A stretch of DNA of 64,000 nucleotides from Streptomyces sp. YIM 130001. GTDB taxonomy: Bacteria > Actinomycetota > Actinomycetes > Streptomycetales > Streptomycetaceae. The notes below the pieces were generated by a model. It was not told where the DNA came from. It was given only the letters and a program-made list of their open reading frames with translations, and searched no databases. The translations under genes were made by a program, and so were the position numbers. Positions 1 through 9,235 of this stretch are shown here, one piece after another (position 1 is the stretch's first letter; each line of letters opens with the position of its first letter). The stretch spans positions 1 to 64,000 of the forward strand of contig NZ_KZ984555.1 of NCBI RefSeq assembly GCF_003574445.1. Direction: 5' to 3'.

Positions 1-2358
1 TACGAGTACATCGTCACGGGCAGTGGCGAGGACCGCGAGGAGGAAGCGGTCCCGCTGCCGGACACGGCACGGGTCGACACCGGCCTCGCGGCGAAGGCGG
101 CTCGCGCGCCGGGCGCGGCGGCCGCCGTACCCGACTTCACCTTCCCCGTGCACACGGCCGACACGGCAGCGGGGTCCGCCTCCGGCGCCCGTGACCTGCC
201 CGTTCCGGGCGGCGCGCTGACCGGCCACGGATGGGGCTCGCACGCCTTCACGGGTACGGAACTGGCCGCCGGCTCCGCGCCCGGCGCGGGCGAGGTCGTA
301 CTCGACGCGGGTACGGCCCGTGCCGCGAAGGCCGACGTGGGCGACACCGTCACGCTCGGGACCGCGGCCGGACAGCGGGACTTCCGTATCGCGGGCCTGG
401 CCGAGGCCGGATCCGCCGAGACCGACCGGGACACCGGCGCCGCGGGCGCCCTGGCCTGGTTCCCGGACGCGCAGGCCGCCACCCTCGCCGGTCACCCGGG
501 CAAGGCGGACGCCATCGCCGTGCTGGCGAAGGACGGCACGCACGCGGACGCGCTCGCCGGATCCGTCGGCAAGGCACTGGCCGGCTCCGGCGCCGACGTG
601 CACACCGGCGACGACCGCGGCGCCATCGAGGACCCGGGCCTCGGCTACGCCAAGGACACGCTCTTCGGTATCGGCGGCTCCTTCGGAGGTATCGCCGCCA
701 TCGTCGCGGTCTTCACCGCCGCCGGGACCGTCGCGCTGTCCGTCGGTCAACGGGCTCGCGAATTCGCCCTGTTGCGCGCCGTCGGCGCCACCCCGCGACA
801 GATCCGCCGCGCGGTCGCCTCCGAGGCCCTGCTCGTCGCACCGCTCGCCGGAATCATCGGCTGCCTGCCCGGCATCGGGCTCGCGCACTGGTGGTTCGGG
901 CAGCTGAAGGAACGCGGCGCGATCCCGGAGGCCGTGCAGATCCATGTCACCGCGCTCCCGCTGCTCGCCGCCGTCGTCATGGGCCTGCTCACCGCGCTCG
1001 GCGCCGGCTGGATGGCCGGGCGCAGGCCGGCGAAGACCAAGCCGGGCCAGGCGCTGGCCGCGGCATCGGTGGAACGGCTGCGGCCGGGCGTCGTCCGCAC
1101 GGTCCTCGGCATCGGCGCCCTCGTCGGCGGCACGATCCTCACCGGCGTCTCGGCCCGCTCGGCCGGTGACGACGCGGCCGGCGCCTCGCTGGGTGTCGTG
1201 ATGCTCTTCATGCTCGCCGTCGGCCTGCTCGGCCCGCTCGTGGCACGCCTGTGTGCGGGCCTGTTCGGCCTGCCGCTGCGCGGCGCGGGACCGGCCGCCG
1301 AGCTGGCGGCCGCCAACTCCCGCACGAACGCACGCCGGTTGGCCTCCGCGATCACCCCGATCGTGCTCGCCATGGCCTTCGCCTCGACGCTCGTCTTCAT
1401 GCACACCAGCGAGAACCACATCGCCGACGAGCAGCTGCGTGCCGGCATCACCGCGGACCACGTGGTGACGGACCCGGCCGGGCTCCCGGTGGACGCGGCG
1501 GCGCAGGCCGGACGAGCACCGGGCGTGGACGCGGCGGTCGGCCTGCTGAACACCCAGGTCCTTGTGCCGGTCGGCTCCGGCGAGTTCAAGTCGCTGCAGG
1601 GCGCGGCGACCCAGGGCGTCGGCGGATCCGGCGCCGAACTCGGGCAGGTGCAGGACCTGGACGTCACCGACGGCAGTCTCGACCGGCTCGGCAAGGGCCG
1701 TATCGCCATCGACCGCAGCCTGTCGAACTCGGCGGACGCGGGCGTCGGCGACCGGCTCCCGCTCTACCTCCCGGACGGCACCGAGGTCAGTCCCGAAGTC
1801 GTCGCGGTCTACGGCCGCGGGCTGGGCCTGGCCACGGTGACCATGGACCGGGACGCGCTCGCCGGGCACGTCGGCTCCGGCTTCGACAGCACGCTCCTGG
1901 TACGCGGCGGAGACGCACAGGACCTCGCCCCGCTCGGCCGGGTCACCGACGCCTCCGGCTACGCCACCGAGCAGAACCTGGACGCGAAGCTGGGCGCCTG
2001 GAGCAACAACACCATGGCCGCGGTCCTCGGCGGCTTCGCCGCGATCGCCGCCGTCAACACCCTGGTGATGACCGTCCTCGACCGCCGCCGCGAGCTGGGC
2101 ACGCTGCGCCTGGTCGGCTCCACGCGGCGCCAGGTGCTCGGGATGCTTCGCTGGGAGGGTCTGCTGGTGTCCACGGTCGGTGTCGTCATCGGCTCGGCGA
2201 TCGCCGCGGCCACGCTGATCCCGATGATGCGCGGGATGACCGGCGAGGCGCCTTACGTGCCGCCGTTGCTCTACGGCCTCTTCGCGGCTGCCGCGGGCGG
2301 CCTGGCGCTGCTGGCCGTGACGCTGCCCGCGCGGGCGACGATGCGCCGCCGGTCTTAG
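1..2358 (+). CDS. ABC transporter permease, FtsX/MacB type (5' end outside window)
   Basis: The reading frame is open from the first base, so the start and the expected partner ATPase lie upstream of the window. About 785 residues are visible. Two FtsX-like membrane blocks can be seen. The first (about nt 660-1010) has a long hydrophobic helix followed by a basic 'REFALLRAVGATPRQIRR' loop. The second, at the C-terminus (about nt 2010-2340), has the matching 'RRRELGTLRLVGSTRRQVL' loop. A central hydrophobic pair (about nt 1100-1260) joins them. Between the blocks lie extracytoplasmic domains. This is the large duplicated permease layout common in actinomycete drug, lipid or cell-wall exporters; the substrate cannot be read from sequence. 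Confidence 0.9.
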   Translation, partial: YEYIVTGSGEDREEEAVPLPDTARVDTGLAAKAARAPGAAAAVPDFTFPVHTADTAAGSASGARDLPVPGGALTGHGWGSHAFTGTELAAGSAPGAGEVVLDAGTARAAKADVGDTVTLGTAAGQRDFRIAGLAEAGSAETDRDTGAAGALAWFPDAQAATLAGHPGKADAIAVLAKDGTHADALAGSVGKALAGSGADVHTGDDRGAIEDPGLGYAKDTLFGIGGSFGGIAAIVAVFTAAGTVALSVGQRAREFALLRAVGATPRQIRRAVASEALLVAPLAGIIGCLPGIGLAHWWFGQLKERGAIPEAVQIHVTALPLLAAVVMGLLTALGAGWMAGRRPAKTKPGQALAAASVERLRPGVVRTVLGIGALVGGTILTGVSARSAGDDAAGASLGVVMLFMLAVGLLGPLVARLCAGLFGLPLRGAGPAAELAAANSRTNARRLASAITPIVLAMAFASTLVFMHTSENHIADEQLRAGITADHVVTDPAGLPVDAAAQAGRAPGVDAAVGLLNTQVLVPVGSGEFKSLQGAATQGVGGSGAELGQVQDLDVTDGSLDRLGKGRIAIDRSLSNSADAGVGDRLPLYLPDGTEVSPEVVAVYGRGLGLATVTMDRDALAGHVGSGFDSTLLVRGGDAQDLAPLGRVTDASGYATEQNLDAKLGAWSNNTMAAVLGGFAAIAAVNTLVMTVLDRRRELGTLRLVGSTRRQVLGMLRWEGLLVSTVGVVIGSAIAAATLIPMMRGMTGEAPYVPPLLYGLFAAAAGGLALLAVTLPARATMRRRS

Positions 2359-2365
2359 CGCGTGC

Positions 2366-2410
2366 GTACGGGGCGGGAATCCGGCATGCTGCCGGGCTCC
2401 CGCCCCGTAC
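2366..2410. terminator. Bidirectional hairpin terminator
   Basis: A perfect 13-bp inverted repeat (2366-2378 and 2398-2410, arm GTACGGGGCGGGA) surrounds an inner CCGGC/GCCGG stem. It lies between the convergent ends of the permease and the StyA-like gene, so it probably ends both transcripts. Confidence 0.75.
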
Positions 2411-2416
2411 CCGTGC

Positions 2417-3688
2417 TCAGACGGCGTCCTGCTGTGCCTGACCGGCCACCTCGCCGATGTACGCCTCGGTGAGCGCCGGCTCGTAGAAGAAGTTCTCGAA
2501 GTCGGCCGGGTCGTTGAAGCCGTTGGCGAAGCGGTCGGCGATGGGCTGGAGGTCGCCGCCCGCTCCGATCAGGTTGAGGACGTGCTCCGGCGGGGGGCCG
2601 AGCATCGCGTTGGTCCACTTGGTGACGTGCTGGGCGGTGTCCCAGTAGCGGTCGAACGCCGACTGCATCCAGGCCTCGTCGAACGGCTCGTCACCGCGCT
2701 CCACGATCGAGTCGAGATACGAAGCGGCGCACTTGGACGCCGAGTTGGAGCCCTGGCCGGTGATCGGGTCGTTGGCGACGACGACGTCGCCGACACCCAG
2801 GACCAGCCCTCCGGAAGGCAGCCGGCCGATCGGGTTGCGCACGGTCGGTGCGTAGCGTCCGGCCAACGTGCCTGCCGCGTCGGTGAGTTCGACCTTGGTG
2901 GCGCGGGCGTACTCCCACGGCACGAACTTCTCCATCAACTCCAGGGTGACCGAGAGGTGTTCGGCCGGATCCTTGATGTTCTGGAACACGTCGAGCGGGC
3001 CGCCGGGCACGCCTTCCCAGAACAGCGTGTGTCCGGTGCCGGACATCGTCACGATCGGCATGATGAACAGCTCGCCGACCCCGGGTACGAGGTTGCAGCG
3101 CACCGCTTCGTAGTCGGGGTGCTCGGGACGCGGCGCGAGCCCGTGCACGTACGCGACCGCGAGTGCGCGCTGCGGCTCGGCGTACGGCGAACGGGAGGCG
3201 TCGCGGCCGAACATGGAGACCAGCTCGCCCTTGCCCGCCGAGACCAGCACCAGGTCGTAGGTGCGGGCGAAGTAGTCGAGGTCGGAGACGGCCGCACCGT
3301 GGATGACGAGCTGACCGCCGCGCTGGGCGAAGGTCTCCATCCAGCCGGCCATCTTCAGCCGCTGGTCGACGGACTGGGCGTAGCCGTCGAGCTTGCCGAC
3401 CCAGTCGATGACGCGGGGCGTGGTGCCGGGCTGCTCGCCGGTCGGGCCGGCCACCGAGACACCGAGGCCCTCGATGCGCGGGGCCTGGCTCTCCCAGAAG
3501 TTCAGGCCGAGGTCGCGCTCGTGCTGCAGGGCGGTGTGGAACATGCACTGCGTCGACATCACACGGCCCGAACGGATCTCGTCGGCCGTGCGGTTGGACA
3601 TCAAGGTGACCTCGTAGCCCTTGGACTGCAGGCCGAGGGCGAGCTGGAGCCCGGACTGGCCGGCTCCGACGACAAGTATCTTCCGCAT
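2417..3688 (-). CDS. Styrene/indole monooxygenase-like FAD-dependent oxygenase (StyA family)
   Basis: A 423-residue flavoprotein, close to the usual length of StyA. The N-terminus has the Rossmann motif GAGQSG (residues 8-13) after a short beta strand, for FAD binding. The StyA-like sequence 'RSGRVMSTQCMFHTALQHE' follows, and a 'GQGSNSASK' segment near the C-terminus fits the flavin pyrophosphate region. StyA enzymes epoxidise styrene or indole using FADH2 supplied by a separate reductase, StyB; no StyB lies next to it. The start has a good RBS (AGGAG about 7 nt upstream). It follows cvnD by 98 bp on the same strand, so it may be the output enzyme gene of this conservon. The real substrate is unknown. 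Confidence 0.85.
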   Translation of the reverse strand: MRKILVVGAGQSGLQLALGLQSKGYEVTLMSNRTADEIRSGRVMSTQCMFHTALQHERDLGLNFWESQAPRIEGLGVSVAGPTGEQPGTTPRVIDWVGKLDGYAQSVDQRLKMAGWMETFAQRGGQLVIHGAAVSDLDYFARTYDLVLVSAGKGELVSMFGRDASRSPYAEPQRALAVAYVHGLAPRPEHPDYEAVRCNLVPGVGELFIMPIVTMSGTGHTLFWEGVPGGPLDVFQNIKDPAEHLSVTLELMEKFVPWEYARATKVELTDAAGTLAGRYAPTVRNPIGRLPSGGLVLGVGDVVVANDPITGQGSNSASKCAASYLDSIVERGDEPFDEAWMQSAFDRYWDTAQHVTKWTNAMLGPPPEHVLNLIGAGGDLQPIADRFANGFNDPADFENFFYEPALTEAYIGEVAGQAQQDAV

Positions 3689-3786
3689 GGGCGGGTTCTC
3701 CTAGGGATGCTGGTGCTGGACGGCGTCGGGGCGGCGCCCTGGTCGGGTCAGGACGCCCGGGTGTGCCCCGTACGGTCAGGACACGC

Positions 3787-4416
3787 CTATTCGGGGGTGA
3801 CGTCCAGGGCGTGGCCGACCAGGGCGAGCAGAGTCTCGACGACCGGGAAGCGTTTGCGTGCGTCCATGATCACAACGGGGATCTCGGGACGTACGGTCAG
3901 GGCCTCGCGCACGTCCTCGGCCTCGAAACGCTCGGTGCCCTCGAAGTGGTTGACCGCCACCACGTAGGCGATACCGGAGCTCTCGAAGTAGTCGAGGGCG
4001 GGGAAGCAGTCCTCGAGGCGCCGGGTGTCGGCGAGTACGACCGCGCCGATCGCACCGCGCACCAGGTCGTCCCACATGAACCAGAAACGCTGCTGGCCCG
4101 GTGTACCGAACAGGTAGAGCACCAGGTCGTCGTCGAGCGTGATGCGTCCGAAGTCCATGGCGACCGTGGTGGTCGTCTTGTCCGGTGTCGAGGTGAGGTC
4201 GTCGGTGTCCTCGCTGGCCGAGGTCATCAGGGCCTCGGTCTGCAGCGGGGTGATCTCGGAGACGGACCGGACCAGGGTGGTCTTGCCGACCCCGAAGCCT
4301 CCGGCCACCACGATCTTCGTCGATATGGGGGCTCTGGTGTGGTCGGTCTGCCAGGCCTGCGCGCCCTCTTCCGCGGCCTCGGCGTCCGGCAGCAGATCAG
4401 AGACGGCGGAGTCCAC
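3787..4416 (-). CDS. cvnD: Conservon small GTP-binding protein CvnD
   Basis: A 209-residue Ras/Arf-like GTPase of the conservon type. The P-loop is GGFGVGKTT (residues 39-47) and the G3 motif is 'FGTPGQQRFWFMWDDL'. The G4 region reads 'VAVNHFEG', so the usual NKxD lysine is replaced by histidine, as in other CvnD proteins. The GTG start at 4416 overlaps the end of cvnC by 20 nt, the normal conservon arrangement. Conservons are thought to act as membrane-associated G-protein-like signalling complexes in Streptomyces. Confidence 0.93.
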   Translation of the reverse strand: MDSAVSDLLPDAEAAEEGAQAWQTDHTRAPISTKIVVAGGFGVGKTTLVRSVSEITPLQTEALMTSASEDTDDLTSTPDKTTTTVAMDFGRITLDDDLVLYLFGTPGQQRFWFMWDDLVRGAIGAVVLADTRRLEDCFPALDYFESSGIAYVVAVNHFEGTERFEAEDVREALTVRPEIPVVIMDARKRFPVVETLLALVGHALDVTPE

Positions 4417-4795
4417 TGAGCACCCTTTCGAGGAGAGCGCGGTCCGGCTGTCCCGGCCCGTGGCCGGTTCCGTACACCCGGATTCTTCCCTGGTCGGCGA
4501 GGTCGCTGAGCAGTACGCGGACCACGCCGAGCGGCATTCTGAGCAGCGCCGCGACCTCGGCGACGGTGCGCATCCGGCGGCACAGCTCCACGATCGCCCG
4601 CATCTCGGGCATGATCCGGGCGCCTGCCGGGCTGTTGGCCAGCTCGAGCCGCTCCTCGGGCGCCTCGAGAGCGGCGACGAAGGTCTCGACGAGCAGCACA
4701 TGACCGAAGCGGGTACGGCCGCCGGTGAGTGAATAGGGGCGTACGCGGGCGGGCTTGCGGTCGGCGCCGCGCACCGGGAGCCGGGCGGTACTCAC
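4397..4795 (-). CDS. cvnC: Conservon DUF742 protein CvnC
   Basis: A 132-residue DUF742 protein with the family signature 'RVRPYSLTGGRTR' near the N-terminus and a winged-helix-like C-terminal half ('VAEVAALLRMPLGVVRVLLSDLADQGRIRV'). The GTG start at 4795 shares a GTGA overlap with the cvnB stop, implying coupled translation. In conservons this protein is thought to bridge the kinase-like CvnA and the GTPase CvnD. Confidence 0.93.
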   Translation of the reverse strand: MSTARLPVRGADRKPARVRPYSLTGGRTRFGHVLLVETFVAALEAPEERLELANSPAGARIMPEMRAIVELCRRMRTVAEVAALLRMPLGVVRVLLSDLADQGRIRVYGTGHGPGQPDRALLERVLSGLRRL

Positions 4796-5286
4796 TGGGC
4801 GTTCTCCATCGACTGGCGCAGCTCGCTGCGGAGTTCGGGGGTGAGGACGTGTCCGGCACGTCCCACGAAGAGTGCCATGTGGTACGCGACCACGCTCATG
4901 TCGCAGTCCGGGGTGGCGTGCACGCCGAGCAGCGAACCGTCGCTGATCGCGGTGACGAAGAGGCTGCCCTCCGCCATCGCGACCATCGTCTGCTTGATGC
5001 CGCCGCCGTCCATCAGCTTGGCGGCGCCGAGCGTCAGGCTGCCGATGCCGGAGACGATCGTGGCGAGATCGGCGCTCGATCCCTTGGGGCCCTCGGAGTT
5101 GCCGGCGCGCTCCTCGGTGTGCCTCCCGGGGTCGGACGACAGCAGGAGCAACCCGTCGGAGGACACCACCGCGACGGAGTGCAGCCCTGGCACCTCCTCG
5201 ACCAGGTTGGTCAGCAGCCAGTGCAGATTTCTCGCCTGGCTGCTGTACGTACTCGGGGTGCCGGACGTACGCATGGGCGCAGTCAA
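4792..5286 (-). CDS. cvnB: Conservon roadblock/LC7 protein CvnB
   Basis: A roadblock/LC7-domain protein, the presumed GTPase-regulating partner of CvnD. The core 'LHWLLTNLVEEVPGLHSVAVVSSDGLLLLSSD' and 'SLFVTAISDGSLLGVHATPDCDMSVVAYHMALFVGRAGHVLTPELR' segments are typical. Two starts are possible: TTG at 5286, which makes a TTGA overlap with the cvnA stop, or ATG at 5274. The overlap favours the TTG, but the ATG cannot be excluded. Confidence 0.92.
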   Translation of the reverse strand: MTAPMRTSGTPSTYSSQARNLHWLLTNLVEEVPGLHSVAVVSSDGLLLLSSDPGRHTEERAGNSEGPKGSSADLATIVSGIGSLTLGAAKLMDGGGIKQTMVAMAEGSLFVTAISDGSLLGVHATPDCDMSVVAYHMALFVGRAGHVLTPELRSELRQSMENAQ

Positions 5287-8200
5287 CTGCGTGCCTCCTC
5301 GACTGGATCCCCGTCGGTCGGTGCGGTCTCGGCGGCGGCAGTGGTCGGCTGCGCCGCGGTGTCTGGCTCGTCGGGCCCCACGTGTCCTTCGGTGCCCGGC
5401 AGTTCCCTGGGCTCGCCCCCTGTTTCGGGGGTGGTTCCGGGGTGGGTGGTCTCGGTCGTGCGGTTCCCGGCATCGGGCGCGGCGGTGCTGCCGTCCGGGT
5501 CGGCCGCGAGTTCCGCCTCCACGTCGCGGCGGCCGGCCATGGCTCCGCGGCGGAAGCCGCCGAGCCGGCGCCGCAGCGCCTCCGCGTCGACGCTGCCGGC
5601 GCCCGGCTGTGCGGGAGCGGGTACGGGGGCGGAGATCTTCGGGGTGCGCTTGGGCAGGCCCTTGGCGGTGACCCTGGGTCCAGGCTGCGGCGACCGGTCC
5701 GACTGCACGCCGGAATCGGCCTGTTCGCCGGAGCGGGCCGCGGGGATGCGGGGGGCGAGGGCTCCGCCGGAGCGGTCCGGGGAGCCGGGGCGGTCCGCGT
5801 CGTCGTCGGTGCCGTCGGGCGTGGAGTCGGGCTCGGGTGTGGTCTCCGCGGCGCGCGCGGGGGCCGGCTCGGCGGCGGGTTCCACGGCCGGTTCGGCGGC
5901 CGGTTCGACTACCGGCTCGGGCTCGCGGGTGAAGGCGCGCGTGAGGTCCGCGGTGCCGAATCCGGTGGTGGTGCGATCGGGGGTGCGCGGGGCCGGCACG
6001 ACCGGTGTGGGCCGGAGCGAGGTGGTGTCGGGGGCGTCGTCGCCGAAGGCGTCGTCGTCACCTCGGGCTTCCGCGGCCGCTGCGCCGGAGCCCGGCGCGA
6101 AGCCGGCCTCCACGTCCGCGGCATGCGCCGTATCCGCACCCGCCCGGTCCTGCACGGAGTCCGCATCCGGCTCCGGCGCGTCCGGATCGATCGGCGCCAT
6201 CAGCTGGAGCGTCAGCTCGGAGGCCGGGATGCCGTCCTCCGCTGACGACAAGGTGCCTTCGGCCGACGGGAGTTCCTCGTCGCCCTCCCCTGCTGCGGAG
6301 TGGCCCGAACCGGTCTCGTCAGTCATCGGGCCGACGTCGTCGAGTACGGCCTCATCCGCATCGGCCGCCTCATCCGCATCGGCCGCCTCGGCCGACCGCA
6401 CCGCAGCCTCCGCGGCGGCGATCAGCGGGTCCTCGCCGGGGGCCGCGGGACCGTCCACGCCGTCCGCCCGCGCCGGCTCGGGAGCGTCGCTCCCGGGCTC
6501 GGGGCTGTGGGCGTCGGACACGGGGCCGTGGGCGTCGGACTCGATGCCGTCGGCATCGGCCGCCTCGCCCGGAACCTCGCCGGTCGCCGCGTCCGTCTCC
6601 GCCCCGTCCGTCTCCGCCCCGTCCGTCTCCACGCGGTTCGCCGAACGACCGGTGAGGACATTGGAGTTGACCTCGGCCTCGGAGCCGGGCAGATGCATGG
6701 CCGGCGCCGCGCCCGCGACGGGCGCGTGCCGGGGCGGCACCCCGCCCTCCGGCGCCGCGGCCAGTATCGCCTTGGGCAGCACGACCACCGCCGCGACCCC
6801 GCCCTGCTTCTGGTCGCGGAGCTGGACCCGGGTGCCGTGCCGGGCCGCGAGCCTGGCCACCACGTACAGGCCGAGTCCGAGCCCGTCGCCGCCCTCGGCG
6901 TCGTAGGTCGCCGTCGGGTCGAAGTCGCTGAGGCGGGCGTTGAGCACCTCGAGCCGCTCGTCGGTCATGCCGATGCCCTCGTCCTGGACGGAGAGCATCA
7001 CCTCACCGCTCTCCAGGAGCCAGCCGGAGATCTCCACCTGGGCGTCCGGCGGCGAGAACGTGGTGGCGTTCTCCAGGAGTTCGGCGACCAGGTGGCTCAG
7101 GTCGTCCGCGGCGAACCCGGCGATGTGCGCGTGCGGCGGCAGCGTGGCGATCCGTACCCGCTCGTACCGCTCGATCTCGCTGACCGCCGCCCGTGCCACA
7201 TCGATGAGCGGCACCGGGCCCGGGTGGGTGTGCTTGTGCTCGGCGCCGGCCAGGACGAGCAGGTTCTCGCTGTGCCGGCGCATGACGGTGGCGAAGTGGT
7301 CGAGCTTGAAGAGGGTGGAGAGCCGGTCGGGGTCCTGCTCGCGTTCTTCCAGCTGCTCGATGACGGCCAGTTGGCGTTCCACCAGGCCGAGGGTGCGCAG
7401 GGCCAGGCTGACGAACGTGGTGTTGATGCTCCGGCGGGCCCGGTCCAGCTCACTGCCGGCCTCGGCGAGCTGGGCGCGCAGCTCCTCGCGCTCGTCGGCG
7501 AGCTTCTCCCGCTGGCCGATCAGGTGCTTGCGGTCGCCCTCCAGGACGCCGATGCGTTCCCGCATGCGGGCGCCATGCTCGTGCAGGGCGTTCACCGAGC
7601 GGACCACGGCGGCGAACTCGTCGTTGCGCCCGGTGAACCGGATCGGCTCGACGGATTCGCCGCCGTCCTTGCCGTCCTTGCCGTCCTTGCCGCCTTGTTC
7701 GGCGAATTCGGCGAGCCGGGCGGAGCCGAGCCGCAGCACGGCGAGCGGGCGGGTCAGCGTGCGGGCCACACCCGTCGAGACGCCGACGGCGACGAGCAGC
7801 AGGACGCCGACGAGCGCGATACGCAGTTCGAGCGCGGTGACGTCGTCGTCGCGCAGCTGGGCCAGGGCCTCGGTGCGGTCGGCGGCGAGGCGGTTCTCCA
7901 CGCCGCGCATCTGCTCGATACGGGCGGACAGCGCACTGTCGACCTTCGTCGGGTTGAAGCCCAGTTCGGTGTCGGAGAGCGACGGCTGGTCGGTGAGCCG
8001 GGCCAGGTACTTCTCGGCGGTGGCGACCTCGGGGCCGCTGACGGTCGACTCGAGCCGGTCGCGGTCGGCGCGCGGCGCGTCCTGCAGGAAGTCGGCGAGC
8101 GCGGCCTGTTCGCGTACCCGGGCCTGCTGCGCGGCGGCGCTGAGCGCGTCCCTGCGGCGGTCGTCGGGGGTGGCGGCGGTCGAGGTGACCGGCAGCCCGG

Positions 8201-8867
8201 TGACCGGGTCGATGCTGGTGGCCGGTTCGGGGCGCGGTGTGGCGAAGGCGGCGAGCAGCAGGCCGCGGGCGGCTGCGCCCTGCTCGACGGCGCGATCCAG
8301 ATCGGCGAGCGCCTGGCGCCCGCCGCCCGCCCTCGGCGGCATCTCGTCCGCCAGATCGGCGGCGAGCGCGTGCAGTTCACCGATGGCCTCGGTGTACGAG
8401 GTGTGCGCGTCGAGAGCCTGTTGCTTGCCGGTGAGGGCTCCCCGGCGGACCGTGGCGATCGAGTCCAGGTCGTCGCGCAGTCCGGCCGGTGCCGCGCCGC
8501 GGATCTCGGTGATCTGCCGGTCGACGCGGCCGCTGCGGCTCTCGGTGAGTCCCTTGCCCTCCGGCCGGCCGGCCGCGATGTACGAGGTGACCTCGTCGCG
8601 TTCGTCGGCCAGCGAGTGGGCCAGGGTGACGGACTGCTGGGTGAGTTCGGCGAGCGTGACGAGCCGCTGCGACTCGCTCAGCTCGGACGAGGCCCCGACG
8701 ATCGCGGGCGCACCGGCCCCCGCCACGGTGGCCGCCACGACGGCCACGGCGATGACGAGCCGACTGCGTACGCGCACGGCCCGCCCACCGGCGGCCTCGC
8801 CCTCGGGTCGTTCCGCGCCGGTGTCGCCCTTGCCCCGAAGCCGCTTCTTCTGCACCGGTGCTCGCAT
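5283..8867 (-). CDS. cvnA: Conservon sensor-kinase-like protein CvnA
   Basis: A 1194-residue membrane sensor. A basic N-terminus leads to a transmembrane helix (about residues 34-54). An extracytoplasmic nitrate/nitrite-sensor-like helical region follows, then a second membrane helix and a HAMP-like linker containing a GKDGKDGKDG repeat. The H-box-like 'LDHFATVMRRHSENLLVLAG' precedes a HATPase domain with N box 'ELLENATTFSPP' and G boxes 'DEGIGM' and 'GLGLGLYVV'. The last 450 residues are low-complexity Asp/Glu/Pro/Ala sequence with repeats (ETDGA x3, PAEPAVEPA). The start is placed at ATG 8867, just before the basic and hydrophobic segment; its RBS is weak. Upstream in-frame sequence does not look coding. 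Confidence 0.88.
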   Translation of the reverse strand: MRAPVQKKRLRGKGDTGAERPEGEAAGGRAVRVRSRLVIAVAVVAATVAGAGAPAIVGASSELSESQRLVTLAELTQQSVTLAHSLADERDEVTSYIAAGRPEGKGLTESRSGRVDRQITEIRGAAPAGLRDDLDSIATVRRGALTGKQQALDAHTSYTEAIGELHALAADLADEMPPRAGGGRQALADLDRAVEQGAAARGLLLAAFATPRPEPATSIDPVTGLPVTSTAATPDDRRRDALSAAAQQARVREQAALADFLQDAPRADRDRLESTVSGPEVATAEKYLARLTDQPSLSDTELGFNPTKVDSALSARIEQMRGVENRLAADRTEALAQLRDDDVTALELRIALVGVLLLVAVGVSTGVARTLTRPLAVLRLGSARLAEFAEQGGKDGKDGKDGGESVEPIRFTGRNDEFAAVVRSVNALHEHGARMRERIGVLEGDRKHLIGQREKLADEREELRAQLAEAGSELDRARRSINTTFVSLALRTLGLVERQLAVIEQLEEREQDPDRLSTLFKLDHFATVMRRHSENLLVLAGAEHKHTHPGPVPLIDVARAAVSEIERYERVRIATLPPHAHIAGFAADDLSHLVAELLENATTFSPPDAQVEISGWLLESGEVMLSVQDEGIGMTDERLEVLNARLSDFDPTATYDAEGGDGLGLGLYVVARLAARHGTRVQLRDQKQGGVAAVVVLPKAILAAAPEGGVPPRHAPVAGAAPAMHLPGSEAEVNSNVLTGRSANRVETDGAETDGAETDAATGEVPGEAADADGIESDAHGPVSDAHSPEPGSDAPEPARADGVDGPAAPGEDPLIAAAEAAVRSAEAADADEAADADEAVLDDVGPMTDETGSGHSAAGEGDEELPSAEGTLSSAEDGIPASELTLQLMAPIDPDAPEPDADSVQDRAGADTAHAADVEAGFAPGSGAAAAEARGDDDAFGDDAPDTTSLRPTPVVPAPRTPDRTTTGFGTADLTRAFTREPEPVVEPAAEPAVEPAAEPAPARAAETTPEPDSTPDGTDDDADRPGSPDRSGGALAPRIPAARSGEQADSGVQSDRSPQPGPRVTAKGLPKRTPKISAPVPAPAQPGAGSVDAEALRRRLGGFRRGAMAGRRDVEAELAADPDGSTAAPDAGNRTTETTHPGTTPETGGEPRELPGTEGHVGPDEPDTAAQPTTAAAETAPTDGDPVEEARS

Positions 8868-9235
8868 TTCTTGAAGTACTCGTCTGCCCAGGCCCAGGTG
8901 AGGGACGGTCAGTAGGGACCGCCGGTCGGTCAGTACCGATCTCCGGATCGGACACACCCGGTACGGGCCACGACCCTTCCAGTGCGCCTGACACGTGGTC
9001 GCCCATCGTCCGACCCGCCACCCGAAGGAGTGAACATCGACGCGAGTGGACGGGCAAGTCCCTGAGGCAGACTCACGAGGCCCTGCCGGAGCGCCGGTTG
9101 GACGGGCCGGGAGACCTTTGGCAGGATGCCCCACCCAGATTTCCGGAAGGGTTCAATCCGGTGCAGATTCCCCGGATGACCTGCTGGTACAGGCCTGCTC
9201 CCGGCCCTGTGAAGGCCTCGTGCAGACTGGCTCAC
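8868..9235. other. Intergenic promoter region between cvnA and the PP2C-like gene
   Basis: 368 bp between two divergent genes. It should carry promoters for both. I see no convincing open frame, operator dyad or RNA gene in it. The stretch near 9150 looks faintly like a tRNA T-arm, but no cloverleaf can be drawn. Confidence 0.5.

Noticed and set aside
5700..6700. Separate gene for the acidic tail of cvnA
   Set aside because: The frame is continuous with the kinase domain, with no start or RBS; disordered acidic tails are normal in CvnA proteins.
6300..8915. Long open frame opposite cvnA
   Set aside because: A shadow of the low-complexity region and kinase domain of cvnA.
9140..9235. tRNA-like GGTTCAATCCGGT stretch
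   Set aside because: No acceptor stem, D-arm or anticodon arm could be drawn around it.
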